A stretch of DNA of 64,000 nucleotides from JADKHC01 sp047600805 (GCA_047600805.1 JASGKG010000001.1:3658001-3722000); one strand, 5' to 3'. Positions 44,371 through 54,070 are shown, counted from the stretch's first letter. A program made the numbers and translations. The notes: generated from the letters alone by a model not told the origin.

Positions 44371-46293
44371 ATGAACTTTTCTCCCACTCTCTCCCGACCT
44401 CCCTTGGAAATTTGGGGCGGCATCGAATGTTCCTTCGTTCGGCTGCAAAACCATTGCAGTGATCAACTGGCTCGAACCGGCCACGCCGAGCGTTTGGATG
44501 ATTTGGATCGATTAGCTGGCCTGGGACTGCGCACACTGCGCTATCCGATTCTTTGGGAGCGTCACGCGAGCGACCCGATCGACTGGCGCTGGGCGGATGA
44601 GCGATTAAAACGGCTGCGCGAACTCGGCATTCGGCCTATCGTTGGCCTGCTGCATCATGGGTGCGGGCCGCTCCCTGACGGTTTCCTTGACAGCGATTTT
44701 GTCGATGGCTTCGCGCGGTTTGCGCGGGCAGTTGCGGAGCGGTTTCCCTGGATCGACGCTTACACGCCCATCAACGAACCTCTCACCACCGCCAGATTCA
44801 GCGGTATGTACGGGCTTTGGCATCCGCTGCGGTGTGACCTTCCTTCGTTTGCGCGTATTTTACTCAGCCAGTGCCAGGCGATCCGGGCCGCCATGGCCGC
44901 GATTCGCGAAATAAATCCCACAGCGCAGCTCATCCAAACGGAAGACGTCGGAAAAACGCACAGCACACCGCTATTGTCGTACCAAGCCGATCTTGAGAAT
45001 GAACGCCGTTGGCTCAGCTTGGATCTTCTTTATGGTTGCTTGCGCGAGGGCGCACCGATGTACGAACATTTGCTCGATGCCGGGCTGGAAGGCGAAGAAC
45101 TCGACTCGTTCGTCGAATCGCCCTGTCAGCCCGACCTGATCGGGATGAATCATTACGTCACCAGCGAACGCCTCCTCGACGAAAATCTAAAGGATTACCC
45201 GCGGGCTTTTCACGGTGGAAATGAACGCCACGCCTACGCCGACGTTCCGGCCGTGCGCGCACGCGCGGAAGGCGCCGTGGGCCCGGCACAGCTCCTCCGC
45301 GAAGTTTGGGAACGCTACCAACTCCCTATCGCCATCACGGAAGTCCAGCTTGCCTGCACGCGAGAAGAACAACTCCGCTGGCTGCAAGAAATGTGGCAAG
45401 CCGCCGAAGATGCGCGTTCCACTGGCGCCGATGTCCGCGCGGTCACCGCGTGGGCGCTGTTGGGTGCCTACGACTGGGATTCCCTCCTTGTTGAAACAAA
45501 CGGTCATTACGAAAACGGCGCGTTTGACGTGCACGACGGCACGCCTCGCCTCACCGCCATCGGACACGCCATCCGCAGCTTGGCAACGCACGGTCATTTT
45601 GAACACCCGGCGGCGACGGGACCCGGTTGGTGGCGGCGGCCGGTTCGTCTGATTTTTCCACCGGTTGCATGTCCGCGAACAGGGCGAGGCACGGCTGTTT
45701 CTGAGCCGAAGCTTCCGTCTGCGGAGCGTCCGTTGCTGATCATCGGTGCCACCGAACGGCTGCAAAGCCTGCTTCGGCGCGCGTGCCGCATCCGCGGTTT
45801 ATCGGCCGTGTTTCTTGGCCACGATGGGATCGATCTCAGCGACCCGAAAAGCTGCGGCTACCACTTTCGACGCTACAAACCCTGGGGCGCCCTCGTCGCC
45901 TTGCCGAACCATAGCAATGAAGACATTTGCGCAGGTTCAGCGCAACACGCTGCGCTGATCGATAATCTTCGTGCTATTTCCCTCGGAGAGCGGATCGGTG
46001 TCGCGATCCTTTCCGACGAACCCATCATGGTAGACAATGAAGGTTGGAGCTTCCTCACGGCCCACCGCAACACGGACGTGCTCGATTCAGGCGAGTCGCT
46101 CAGTCCGGAATCGGCCATCAACATTCGCGCAGGCGCCCGGCCCATCCGTCGAAAAAATCACGCGATCGAAGCAAACACGGAGATTTATTTTCCTACGCGC
46201 ATCGACGCCGCACTCAACCTTCTCATCGACGACTATGGTTCGGGCGGCCTTGTCTTCGCACCGATGGGAGAAACGCAATTGCTTTCATCGTAG
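44371..46293 (+). CDS. GH1-family glycosidase fused to a degenerate RmlD-like (sugar-nucleotide reductase) domain
   Basis: The N-terminal 410 residues are a GH1-like TIM barrel with both catalytic glutamates in place: acid/base Glu136 in YTPINEPLT and nucleophile Glu324 in AITEVQLAC. No signal peptide is present. Residues about 453-640 look like a Rossmann-type RmlD/dTDP-4-dehydrorhamnose reductase domain (RPLLIIGATERLQSLLRRACRIRG, IDLSDP, ATNTEI-like tail ILSDEPIMVDNEGW). But the glycine motif is reduced (GATERL instead of GxxGxxG), the Tyr-x-x-x-Lys pair is not visible and the domain is about 100 residues shorter than normal. Such GH1-RmlD fusions occur near glf genes in other bacteria (from memory). 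The reductase half is probably inactive here. Confidence 0.82.
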   Translation: MNFSPTLSRPPLEIWGGIECSFVRLQNHCSDQLARTGHAERLDDLDRLAGLGLRTLRYPILWERHASDPIDWRWADERLKRLRELGIRPIVGLLHHGCGPLPDGFLDSDFVDGFARFARAVAERFPWIDAYTPINEPLTTARFSGMYGLWHPLRCDLPSFARILLSQCQAIRAAMAAIREINPTAQLIQTEDVGKTHSTPLLSYQADLENERRWLSLDLLYGCLREGAPMYEHLLDAGLEGEELDSFVESPCQPDLIGMNHYVTSERLLDENLKDYPRAFHGGNERHAYADVPAVRARAEGAVGPAQLLREVWERYQLPIAITEVQLACTREEQLRWLQEMWQAAEDARSTGADVRAVTAWALLGAYDWDSLLVETNGHYENGAFDVHDGTPRLTAIGHAIRSLATHGHFEHPAATGPGWWRRPVRLIFPPVACPRTGRGTAVSEPKLPSAERPLLIIGATERLQSLLRRACRIRGLSAVFLGHDGIDLSDPKSCGYHFRRYKPWGALVALPNHSNEDICAGSAQHAALIDNLRAISLGERIGVAILSDEPIMVDNEGWSFLTAHRNTDVLDSGESLSPESAINIRAGARPIRRKNHAIEANTEIYFPTRIDAALNLLIDDYGSGGLVFAPMGETQLLSS

Positions 46294-46409
46294 CCTCACG
46301 CCGTTCCAATCGTGAACCATTTAGGCTTGTTCAAAGGTTTTAATAGGCGAGATTGATGCCGCTACGGCTTTGTCATCGTCCGTCCCTTAAAACCTATCCG
46401 CTCCTCTCC

Positions 46410-46721
46410 ATGCACCGCGTAGAAATCTCCTATTGCACGAAATGCCGCTGGCTCCTGCGCTCAGCTTGGATGGCGCAAGAGCTGTTAACCACTTTCGAAG
46501 CTGAACTCGGCGAACTCGTGCTGCGGCCCAACACTGGCGGCATCTTCGAAGTGATTGCCGATGGCGAGTTAGTTTGGTCGCGAAAAGAAAAAGGCCGCTT
46601 CCCGGAAATCACCGAACTCAAGCAATTGGTTCGGGATCAGATCGCGCCTGGCAAAAGCCTCGGCCACAGCGACCGCAAAGCCCAGTCCTCTTCCCCTGTT
46701 TCGGAAACCGGCGATAAATAG
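46410..46721 (+). CDS. SelW/SelT/SelH-like (Rdx family) CXXC protein
   Basis: Small thioredoxin-like redox protein. I start it at ATG 46410 (MHRVEISYCTKCRW), because the open frame upstream to 46353 lacks family similarity; the product is 103 residues. The redox motif is YCTKCRW near the N-terminus, so Cys is used where selenoprotein members have Sec. FEVIADGELVWSRKEKGRFPEITELKQLVRD matches the rest of the fold. The last 25 residues are a polar tail beyond the usual domain. The cellular partner is unknown. It is 116 bases after the GH1 fusion gene and may or may not be in the same transcript. Confidence 0.88.
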   Translation: MHRVEISYCTKCRWLLRSAWMAQELLTTFEAELGELVLRPNTGGIFEVIADGELVWSRKEKGRFPEITELKQLVRDQIAPGKSLGHSDRKAQSSSPVSETGDK

Positions 46722-46858
46722 AAATTTCGTCACGGGCTCGCTTCGTGCTCGAAATCGTCGCCGACAAACCCAACAACCCGCCCTCTGTCGCTGTGCAGGG
46801 ACAGACTGGGCCGTTTGCCACTTCATCGATGACAAACGGGGATTGATGGCAGCCGAGT

Positions 46859-48331
46859 TTAGGACCGGATCCGCTCCACCGCGCGCGCCCAGCCTTTGCG
46901 GTGCGTTTCGCGGAGCGGAGCACTCATCGCGGGAGAAAATCGCCGCTCCTCGCGCCACCGCGAAGTGATCTCGGCAGGCTCGCGGAAAACGCCCACCGCC
47001 AAACCGGCCAAACACGCGGCGCCGAGCGCGGTCGTCTCGACGATCTGCGGCCGCACGACCGGACAGCCAAGCAAATCGGCCTGAAATTGCATGAGCAAAT
47101 TGTTCGCCGCGGCGCCGCCATCCACGCGGAGCTCCTTCAGGTGAAGGCCGGTGTCCGCTTCCATCGCCGCGAGCACGTCGGTGACTTGGTGCGCGATCGC
47201 CTCCACGCCTGCACGCGCAATGTGCGCCGCGCCGGTTCCGCGTGTGAGCCCGAGGATCGCGCCGCGCGCATCCTGGTCCCAATACGGCGCACCCAAACCA
47301 ACAAACGCCGGCACAAAGTAAACGCCGCCGCTGTCAGGAACCGACATCGCGAGCCGCTCCACTTCAGACGCGCTGCGAATGAAACCCAACGCATCGCGCA
47401 AATACTGAACCACAGCTCCCGCTACAAAGACGCTGCCTTCCAGCGCGTATTCGAGTCGGCCGTTGATCCGCCAGGCGATCGTGCTGAGCAAACGTTGGCG
47501 CGACCGAATCCGCTCCGTGCCCGTGTGCATGAGCATGAAGCATCCTGTGCCGTAAGTGTTCTTCGCCATGCCTGGCTGAATGCAGCCTTGCCCGAACAGC
47601 GCCGCCTGCTGGTCACCGGCGATTCCGGCAATCGAAACGCCCGGCACAACGTCGCGCGCCTCCGCATAGACTTCACTCGAATCGCGGATCTCCGGCAGCA
47701 GCGCGCGTGGAATACCAAATAGTTTCAGCAGTTCCTCATCCCAATCGCCGCGCGCAATATCGACCAACATCGTGCGCGAGGCATTCGATGCGTCCGTGAC
47801 GTGACATTTGCCCCGCGTGAGTTTCCAAACGAGCCAGGTGTCGACGGTGCCAAACGCCAGTTCGCCACGCTCAGCGCGGGTTTGCGCTTGGGGAACATTC
47901 TGCAAGAGCCAACGGATCTTGCTCGCCGAAAAATACGCGTCGAGGACGAGCCCTGTTTTATCAGCGATCAACGTCTCGTGGCCAGCCTCGCGCAAAGCAT
48001 CGCAATCCGGCGCCGTTCGTCGGTCCTGCCAAACGATGGCCGGCGCGATCGGAACACCGGTCTTGCGGTCCCAGATGATGGCGGTTTCACGTTGGTTGGT
48101 GATACCAATGGCGGCGAGATCGTTCGGGCGGAGTTTCGCTTTGGCGAGCGCTTCGGTGATGGTCGATGCCTGGCTTTGCCAAATTTCCTCCGGGTCATGT
48201 TCGACCCAGCCGGGCCGCGGGAACGACTGCGTGAACTCGCGCTGCGCGATTGCCACGAGCCCACCCGTTTCGTCGAAAATTACCGAGCGCGAACTCGAGG
48301 TTCCCTGGTCCAGTGCGAGGAGGTACTTCAT
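46859..48331 (-). CDS. glpK: Glycerol kinase
   Basis: ATP-dependent FGGY-family kinase that phosphorylates glycerol to sn-glycerol 3-phosphate in the cytosol. I start it at ATG 48331 (MKYLLALDQGTSSSRSVIFDE), the normal GlpK N-terminus; the frame runs 22 codons further but those do not belong to the family. The 490 residues have the family motifs ITNQRETAIIWDRKTGVPI, WQDRRTAPDCDALR, GTVDTWLVWKLT, DASNASRTMLVDI and the C-terminal GGAAANNLLMQFQADLLGCPVVRP. All are intact. No glycerol facilitator or dehydrogenase gene adjoins it. It converges with the SelW-like gene. A weak stem CCGTTTG...CAAACGG lies in the gap at about 46812-46840. Confidence 0.96.
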   Translation of the reverse strand: MKYLLALDQGTSSSRSVIFDETGGLVAIAQREFTQSFPRPGWVEHDPEEIWQSQASTITEALAKAKLRPNDLAAIGITNQRETAIIWDRKTGVPIAPAIVWQDRRTAPDCDALREAGHETLIADKTGLVLDAYFSASKIRWLLQNVPQAQTRAERGELAFGTVDTWLVWKLTRGKCHVTDASNASRTMLVDIARGDWDEELLKLFGIPRALLPEIRDSSEVYAEARDVVPGVSIAGIAGDQQAALFGQGCIQPGMAKNTYGTGCFMLMHTGTERIRSRQRLLSTIAWRINGRLEYALEGSVFVAGAVVQYLRDALGFIRSASEVERLAMSVPDSGGVYFVPAFVGLGAPYWDQDARGAILGLTRGTGAAHIARAGVEAIAHQVTDVLAAMEADTGLHLKELRVDGGAAANNLLMQFQADLLGCPVVRPQIVETTALGAACLAGLAVGVFREPAEITSRWREERRFSPAMSAPLRETHRKGWARAVERIRS

Positions 48332-48463
48332 CGGGGTAAACGCCAGCCAACAAACTGACGCCGAGCACCAACCAAGCACCGCCGCCATCTGAGTCAAGCG
48401 ACGGCCTGCGCGTCAGCAGCGCGCCCACGAAGTGTCGTTCCTCCCTCACAGCCGTTCGCACGC

Positions 48464-48895
48464 TCAGCGCAACAGCTTGCCGGTTTCCGCCAGACGCCAA
48501 GCAATGGCCGTGACCGCGAGCATCGTCAGCGCAAACGGCAGCTCGTTGAACGAGAATTTTCCGATCTTCGGCCAATAATTTGGGAACTCCGTCTCGATCG
48601 TATCTGCGTTCGGATATGCCTGGGCGCTCGCCATCGACGCAAAAAACGCCGCGGGGCATAGCGCCGCGATGCGCATATTTTCCTTCGGATCGCCGCCATG
48701 CCGGGTCGCTGCAAAGATCCCGGCGCCGCCCAACATCGCTCCGAGACTCAGACCCATCGCGTCGTGAAATTTTGCGTGAGAGGGCCAATACGGATTAAAG
48801 AGGTGCGTGCGGTTCCAGTCAGCGAGCAGGCCGTTCAGAGCCGTGATGACATTCATGCCGATGAGAAGCTTTTGTCCGAAAGATTTGGTTTTCAT
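48464..48895 (-). CDS. Small membrane protein, DUF6640-like
   Basis: The 143 residues contain four predicted hydrophobic helices (LLIGMNVITALNGLLADW, AMGLSLGAMLGGAGIFAA, ALCPAAFFASMASA, LPFALTMLAVTAIAWRLA). The text ADWNRTHLFNPYWPSHAKFHDA resembles a family I recall as DUF6640, which has a conserved WNxTHLFNPxWPPHAxFH block; its function is not known. It lies upstream of glpK on the same strand with a 132-base gap, so cotranscription is uncertain. Confidence 0.65.
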   Translation of the reverse strand: MKTKSFGQKLLIGMNVITALNGLLADWNRTHLFNPYWPSHAKFHDAMGLSLGAMLGGAGIFAATRHGGDPKENMRIAALCPAAFFASMASAQAYPNADTIETEFPNYWPKIGKFSFNELPFALTMLAVTAIAWRLAETGKLLR

Positions 48896-49216
48896 GGGAA
48901 GAGAAGGTTGGCCGCATTCCGAAAGACAGGGACGATTGCTCGCTCACTCTATCCAGCGTAGCTCAGGCCACCATGGGGCGGCTCCCCGAAAGCATCCAAA
49001 GTTATCTTCCGCGAGCAAAACACACTCGATCACACTGATAGCTGTCGCGTGCGACGAACCTCGGGCGGCACACGCAAATCGTGTTCCCAAAAAACGTCGC
49101 TTCAGTTCGCCTAAATTTCGCCGATTTGTTTCCCGCAAGCGGGTGGTTTGGATGGCGCTCCCATGCAGCGGACTAATAGCTAGAATAACTTCGGCTTCCG
49201 CAAAATATGCGCAGCG
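48896..49216. other. Intergenic region between DUF6640-like gene and nifJ
   Basis: I see no gene, strong repeat or RNA structure here. The two flanking genes diverge, so both promoters lie in this region. Confidence 0.4.
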
Positions 49217-52200
49217 ATGGCCAACGAGCGGGATGCTTACGCCACGTGTCCGCGATATGTTAACCTCGTGATCAAGCCGCTCTCTTCCGAAAAATCCACA
49301 CTCGACGCCAACGAGGCAGTCGCAAACGTAGCCTACAGAGTCTGCGAACTTTTCGCGATCTACCCCATTACCCCCTCCTCGCCCATGGGCGAATGGGTCG
49401 ATGAATGGGCCGCCAAAAAGAAAAAGAATCTCTGGGGTCACACTCCCGAAGTCATTGAGATGCAATCCGAAGGCGGCGCCGCTGGTGCCGTGCACGGTGC
49501 TCTTCAAGCCGGCGCTTTGTCGGCCACGTTCACCGCCTCGCAGGGCCTCCTGCTGATGATCCCGAATCTCTACAAGATCGCCGGTGAGCTCCATCCTTTC
49601 GTCATCCACGTGACGGCGCGTACGCTCGCGACGCACGCTCTCTGTATTTTCGGCGACCACGGCGACGTTATGTCCTGCCGCCAGACCGGTGTCGCGATGC
49701 TCTGCTCGAACTCCGTGCAGGAAGCGCACGACTTCGCCGCCATTTCCCATTCGGTCACGCTAAAAACTCGCGTGCCGTTCATGCACTACTTCGACGGTTT
49801 CCGCACCTCCCATGAAGTGCAAAAGATCGCGATGCTGAGCGACGAAGATGTTCGCTCGATGATAGACGAAAAGGCGCTCAAAGCTTTCCGCGAAAACGCA
49901 CTCACACCCGATCGTCCTTCGATCCGCGGCACCGCGCAGAATCCCGACGTGTTCTTCCAAGCTCGCGAGGCCTGCAATCCTTACTACGACGCTGTTCCGA
50001 CCGCCGTGCAGGAAGCGTTCGACGACTTTGCCGCCCGCACCGGCCGCAAGTACAACCTCTTCGACTACGAAGGCGCACCCGACGCCGAACGCGTTATCGT
50101 TATCATGGGCTCCGGCGCCGAGACCGTCGCCGAGACCTCCGCCTTCCTCAACGCCAAGGGTGAAAAGACCGGCGTTGTCACCGTTCGCCTCTTCCGTCCG
50201 TTCGACGCCGCCGCGATGTTGAAAGCTCTCCCGAAGACGGTGAAGAGCATCGCCGTTCTCGACCGCACGAAGGAACCGGGCGCCCTCGGCGAACCTCTGT
50301 TCCAGGACGTCGCCACCGCTCTTTACGAGAGCGATCGCTGCGGAAAAGTCACCATCGTCGGCGGCCGTTACGGCCTCGGCTCGAAAGAGTTCACGCCCGC
50401 GATGGTCAAAGCCGTTTTCGACGAGCTCAAGTCCGCCAGCCCGAAGAAGCGTTTCACCGTCGGCATCAACGACGACATTACGCGCCTCTCGCTCAACTAC
50501 GACGAGTCGTTCGACATCGAAACACCTGACACCCGCCGCGCGCTGTTCTACGGACTGGGCGCTGACGGCACTGTCGGTGCGAACAAGAATTCCATCAAGA
50601 TCATCGGCGAAGGAACTGATCTCTACGCCCAAGGCTACTTCGTGTACGACTCGAAGAAGTCCGGCGCGATGACGGTTTCCCACCTGCGCTTCGGCCCGAA
50701 GCCGATCCGTTCGCCGTATCTCATCAGCCAGGCCAGCTTCGTCGCCATCCACCACTTCCCGTTCATGGAACGCATCGAAGTGTTGGGCCAGGCCGCTCCG
50801 GGTGCGACGTTGTTGATCAACCTGAACGTTCCCGCGGAACAGGTTTGGGACAAACTCCCGCGCGAAGTCCAGAGCACGATCATTTCGAAGAAACTGAAAC
50901 TCTTCGCGATCGATGCTTACTCAGTGGCTCGCGCCGCCGGCATGGGTGGTCAGATCAACACCGTCATGCAGACGTGCTTCTTTGCTCTTTCCGGCGTTCT
51001 GCCGCGTGAAGAGGCGATCGCTGCAATCAAATACGCGATCAAGAAGACCTACGGCAAGAAAGGCGACGCCGTCGTGGCCAAGAACCACGCCGCTGTCGAC
51101 GCCTCGCTCGCCGCGCTGCACGAGATCAAAGTTCCCGCCGCGGTCACCGCGAAGGAAGCTCGCCAGCCGGTCGTCGCCGAAGTCGCTCCTGATTACGTCA
51201 AACGCATCACCGCCGTCATGATGGCTGGCGATGGCGACCGGTTGCCGGTCAGCGCGTTTGCTCCAAACGGCACGTTCCCCGTGGGCACCACCCAGTGGGA
51301 AAAGCGCAACATCGCTCTCGAAATCCCGACCTGGGATCCGTCGCTCTGCATTCAGTGCAACAAGTGCGTCATGGTTTGCCCGCACGCCGCCATTCGCTGC
51401 GCTGCTTATCCGAAGGACGCCGCTGCCGACGCCCCGGCCACGTTCAAGAAGACCGACCTCAAGGTCAAAGACGTGCCGAACCACCTCTACACCATCCAGG
51501 TGGCTCCGGAAGATTGCACCGGCTGCACGCTTTGCGCGAAGGTCTGCCCCGCGAAGGACAAGACCGACGTCAAGCGCAAGGCCCTCATGATGGCCCCGCA
51601 GCCTCCGCTGCGCGCCCAAGAGCGCGAAAACTACGACTTCTTCCTAAAACTTCCGCCCGCTCCGGCCGCGTTGTTGCAGGATACCGTCAAAGGAACGCAG
51701 TTCCGCCAGCCGTTGTTCGAATACTCCGGCGCTTGCACGGGCTGCGGCGAAACCCCGTACGTCAAGCTGCTCACCCAGCTCTACGGCGACCGCCTCCTCG
51801 TAGCCAACGCCACCGGCTGCTCCTCCATCTACGGCGGCAACTTGCCAACCACGCCTTACACCACGACGCCTGAAGGTCGCGGCCCCGCCTGGTCCAACTC
51901 GCTCTTCGAAGACAACGCTGAATATGGCCTCGGCATTCGCGCCGGCGTCGATCAGCTCGCGGTCCAGTCGGCCCGCCTTCTCGGGGAACTCGCCAGCCAG
52001 CTCCCCGCGGCACTTGTCGAAGCCATTCAGAAAACAGATCAGTCGAACGACGCCGGCATCGCCACCGTTCGTGGCCATGTCGAACAGTTGAAGAAACTGC
52101 TCGCCGGTCTTAACGACGACAAAGCCAAGTCGCTGCTCACACTCGCCGACTACCTCGTCAAGAAATCCGTTTGGATTCTCGGTGGCGACGGTTGGGCCTA

Positions 52201-52876
52201 TGACATTGGTTTCGGCGGCCTCGACCACGTCTTCGCTTCCGGTCGCAAGATCAACATCCTGGTGCTGGACACCGAGGTGTATTCCAACACCGGCGGCCAG
52301 TGCTCGAAGTCGACCCCGATCGGCGCGATCGCGAAGTTCGCCGCCGGCGGTAAGGAAACCGGCAAGAAGGACCTCGGCATGATCGCCGCTTCGTACGGTA
52401 ATGTCTATGTCGCCAAGATCGCTCTCGGCGCCAAGGACAGCCAGACCGTGCAGGCCTTCATCGAAGCCGAGAAACATCCTGGCGTTTCGCTCATCATCGC
52501 CTACTCGCACTGCATCGCCCACGGTTACAACATCGCCAATGGCCTCGACCAGCAGAAGCTGGCGGTCGACACCGGTTATTGGCCGATGTACCGCTACGAC
52601 CCCGCTCGTATCGCCAAGGGCCAGGCTCCGATGATCCTCGATTCCGCCGCACCGAAGCTGCCAGTCAGCAACTTCATGGCCAACGAGCTGCGCTTCCAAG
52701 CGCTGGCAAAGTCGAATCCGGACCACGCCGCCGTCCTCGCCAAGAGGGCCCAGGCTGCTGTCGAGGAACGCTTCGCCGGTTATCAGCATCTGGCCTCGGC
52801 CGGCAGCAAGGTCGCCACACCCGTGACGCCCGTCGCTCCCGCCAAGGAGACGCCGCCTGCCAAGCCGTCCGCTTAA
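49217..52876 (+). CDS. nifJ: Pyruvate:ferredoxin (flavodoxin) oxidoreductase
   Basis: Single-chain enzyme that converts pyruvate and CoA to acetyl-CoA, CO2 and reduced ferredoxin; a sign of anaerobic or fermentative metabolism. The 1219 residues show the full domain order. The pyrimidine-binding domain (AIYPITPSSPMGEWVDEW) comes first, then the domain II and gamma parts. A two-cluster ferredoxin domain follows (CIQCNKCVMVCP at about 711 and CTGCTLCAKVCP at about 768), and the TPP domain with GDGWAYDIGFGGLDHV and NTGGQ (about 990-1030). A cysteine (CTGCGETPYVKL) for the third cluster is also visible. ATG 49217 is used; GTG 49268 (VIKPLSSEKS) is a possible later start. A strong terminator follows. 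Confidence 0.97.
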   Translation: MANERDAYATCPRYVNLVIKPLSSEKSTLDANEAVANVAYRVCELFAIYPITPSSPMGEWVDEWAAKKKKNLWGHTPEVIEMQSEGGAAGAVHGALQAGALSATFTASQGLLLMIPNLYKIAGELHPFVIHVTARTLATHALCIFGDHGDVMSCRQTGVAMLCSNSVQEAHDFAAISHSVTLKTRVPFMHYFDGFRTSHEVQKIAMLSDEDVRSMIDEKALKAFRENALTPDRPSIRGTAQNPDVFFQAREACNPYYDAVPTAVQEAFDDFAARTGRKYNLFDYEGAPDAERVIVIMGSGAETVAETSAFLNAKGEKTGVVTVRLFRPFDAAAMLKALPKTVKSIAVLDRTKEPGALGEPLFQDVATALYESDRCGKVTIVGGRYGLGSKEFTPAMVKAVFDELKSASPKKRFTVGINDDITRLSLNYDESFDIETPDTRRALFYGLGADGTVGANKNSIKIIGEGTDLYAQGYFVYDSKKSGAMTVSHLRFGPKPIRSPYLISQASFVAIHHFPFMERIEVLGQAAPGATLLINLNVPAEQVWDKLPREVQSTIISKKLKLFAIDAYSVARAAGMGGQINTVMQTCFFALSGVLPREEAIAAIKYAIKKTYGKKGDAVVAKNHAAVDASLAALHEIKVPAAVTAKEARQPVVAEVAPDYVKRITAVMMAGDGDRLPVSAFAPNGTFPVGTTQWEKRNIALEIPTWDPSLCIQCNKCVMVCPHAAIRCAAYPKDAAADAPATFKKTDLKVKDVPNHLYTIQVAPEDCTGCTLCAKVCPAKDKTDVKRKALMMAPQPPLRAQERENYDFFLKLPPAPAALLQDTVKGTQFRQPLFEYSGACTGCGETPYVKLLTQLYGDRLLVANATGCSSIYGGNLPTTPYTTTPEGRGPAWSNSLFEDNAEYGLGIRAGVDQLAVQSARLLGELASQLPAALVEAIQKTDQSNDAGIATVRGHVEQLKKLLAGLNDDKAKSLLTLADYLVKKSVWILGGDGWAYDIGFGGLDHVFASGRKINILVLDTEVYSNTGGQCSKSTPIGAIAKFAAGGKETGKKDLGMIAASYGNVYVAKIALGAKDSQTVQAFIEAEKHPGVSLIIAYSHCIAHGYNIANGLDQQKLAVDTGYWPMYRYDPARIAKGQAPMILDSAAPKLPVSNFMANELRFQALAKSNPDHAAVLAKRAQAAVEERFAGYQHLASAGSKVATPVTPVAPAKETPPAKPSA

Positions 52877-52885
52877 CCTTCACAC

Positions 52886-52919
52886 AAAGGAGTGCGCTAA
52901 AGGCGCACTCCTTTTTTTG
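52886..52919 (+). terminator. Rho-independent terminator of nifJ
   Basis: AAAGGAGTGCG (52886-52896) pairs with CGCACTCCTTT (52904-52914) around a 7-base loop, and the stem ends in seven T. It lies ten bases after the nifJ stop. Confidence 0.95.
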
Positions 52920-53077
52920 TAAACCGCTTTCTCCGCTAAACTTCTTTCTTCAAACCGAATTCACCCCTGATAAACACTTATTAAAAGGAATTGAGGGAAT
53001 AAATTTTCGTCCATCATTCCCCTGATTTCCCTTCATGAGCGTTAATTAGTGGCTCCTCTCCCATCGACCTCGTTCAA

Positions 53078-54070
53078 ATGAATCTCACGACCAAATACCT
53101 CGGCCTCGAACTCAAAAGCCCGCTCATGCCGGGTGCGTCCCCGCTGATCGACAACCTCGACAACGTCAAACGTCTCGAAGACGCCGGCGCCGCCGCGATC
53201 GTGATGCACTCGCTGTTTGCCGAACAAATCGAGGGCAACCAAGTCGCCTTCAACCAGCACATCGACCGCTGGCAGGACAACTTCGCCGAGGCGACCAGCT
53301 TCTTCCCTTCGACCGATGGCTTCGCCTTCGGCCCACAGGAATACCTCGGCCAGATCGCCAAGATCAAAGCCAAGACTTCATTGCCCGTCATCGCTTCGCT
53401 CAACGGCACCAATCTCGGCACGTGGATCGATTACGCAAAACAGATTGAACAAGCTGGCGCCGATGCCCTGGAGCTCAACACCTACTTCCTAGGCACAAGC
53501 CGCCGCGTTGACGCACTTTCGCTCGAACACCGCGTGCTCGACATCGTCCGCTACGTCCGCAAGGCCGTGCAAATCCCGGTCTCCGTCAAGCTCTCGCCTT
53601 TCTACACCTCGGTGGCGCATCTCGTCGGTCGCCTCGAGGACGAAAAAGTGGACGGTGTTGTGCTGTTCAACCGTTTCTTCCAGCCAGAAATTAACACCGA
53701 GGAACTCGACGTCACGCCGAAGCTGGACCTCTCGAGCTCCGAAGACCTGCGCCTGCGCCTCCGTTGGCTCGGCCTGCTGCGCGACCAAGTTTCCCTCAGC
53801 CTTGCCTGCTCCGGCGGCGTACACACACCGGTCGATATCGTCAAAGCGCTGCTCGCCGGTGCCGACGCCGTGCAAGTCGTCGCCGAACTCCTAACCAAGG
53901 GCCCAGGCCGCCTGGCTGAATTGCTCACTGGTCTCCAAGATTGGATGAAGGAGCACGAGTACGAGTCCGTCAGCCAGATGATCGGCGCGCTCAGCCTGCG
54001 CAGCTGCCCCGACGCCGAAGCCTACGAACGCGGCAACTACCTCCGCACGCTCCAGCTCTGGAAAGTCTAA
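53078..54070 (+). CDS. Dihydroorotate dehydrogenase-like flavoprotein (PFOR-associated)
   Basis: FMN-type TIM-barrel protein of 330 residues, related to class 1 dihydroorotate dehydrogenases. It begins MNLTTKYLGLELKSPLMPGA and carries the family blocks LPVIASLNGTNLGTW, ADALELNTYF, PVSVKLSPFYT, DGVVLFNRFFQPEINTE, LACSGGVHTPVDIVKALLAGADAVQV. The active-site cysteine loop of canonical PyrD (for example NxSCPN) is replaced by LNTYF, so it is probably not the pyrimidine enzyme. Homologues sit beside pyruvate:ferredoxin oxidoreductase in many bacteria. It is 201 bases after nifJ, separated by a terminator, and so has its own promoter or read-through. The reaction is not established. Confidence 0.82.
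   Translation: MNLTTKYLGLELKSPLMPGASPLIDNLDNVKRLEDAGAAAIVMHSLFAEQIEGNQVAFNQHIDRWQDNFAEATSFFPSTDGFAFGPQEYLGQIAKIKAKTSLPVIASLNGTNLGTWIDYAKQIEQAGADALELNTYFLGTSRRVDALSLEHRVLDIVRYVRKAVQIPVSVKLSPFYTSVAHLVGRLEDEKVDGVVLFNRFFQPEINTEELDVTPKLDLSSSEDLRLRLRWLGLLRDQVSLSLACSGGVHTPVDIVKALLAGADAVQVVAELLTKGPGRLAELLTGLQDWMKEHEYESVSQMIGALSLRSCPDAEAYERGNYLRTLQLWKV

Noticed and set aside
51644..52789. 381-residue minus-strand frame and another at 49760-50755
   Set aside because: Both are antisense to nifJ, whose plus-strand reading has all expected motifs.
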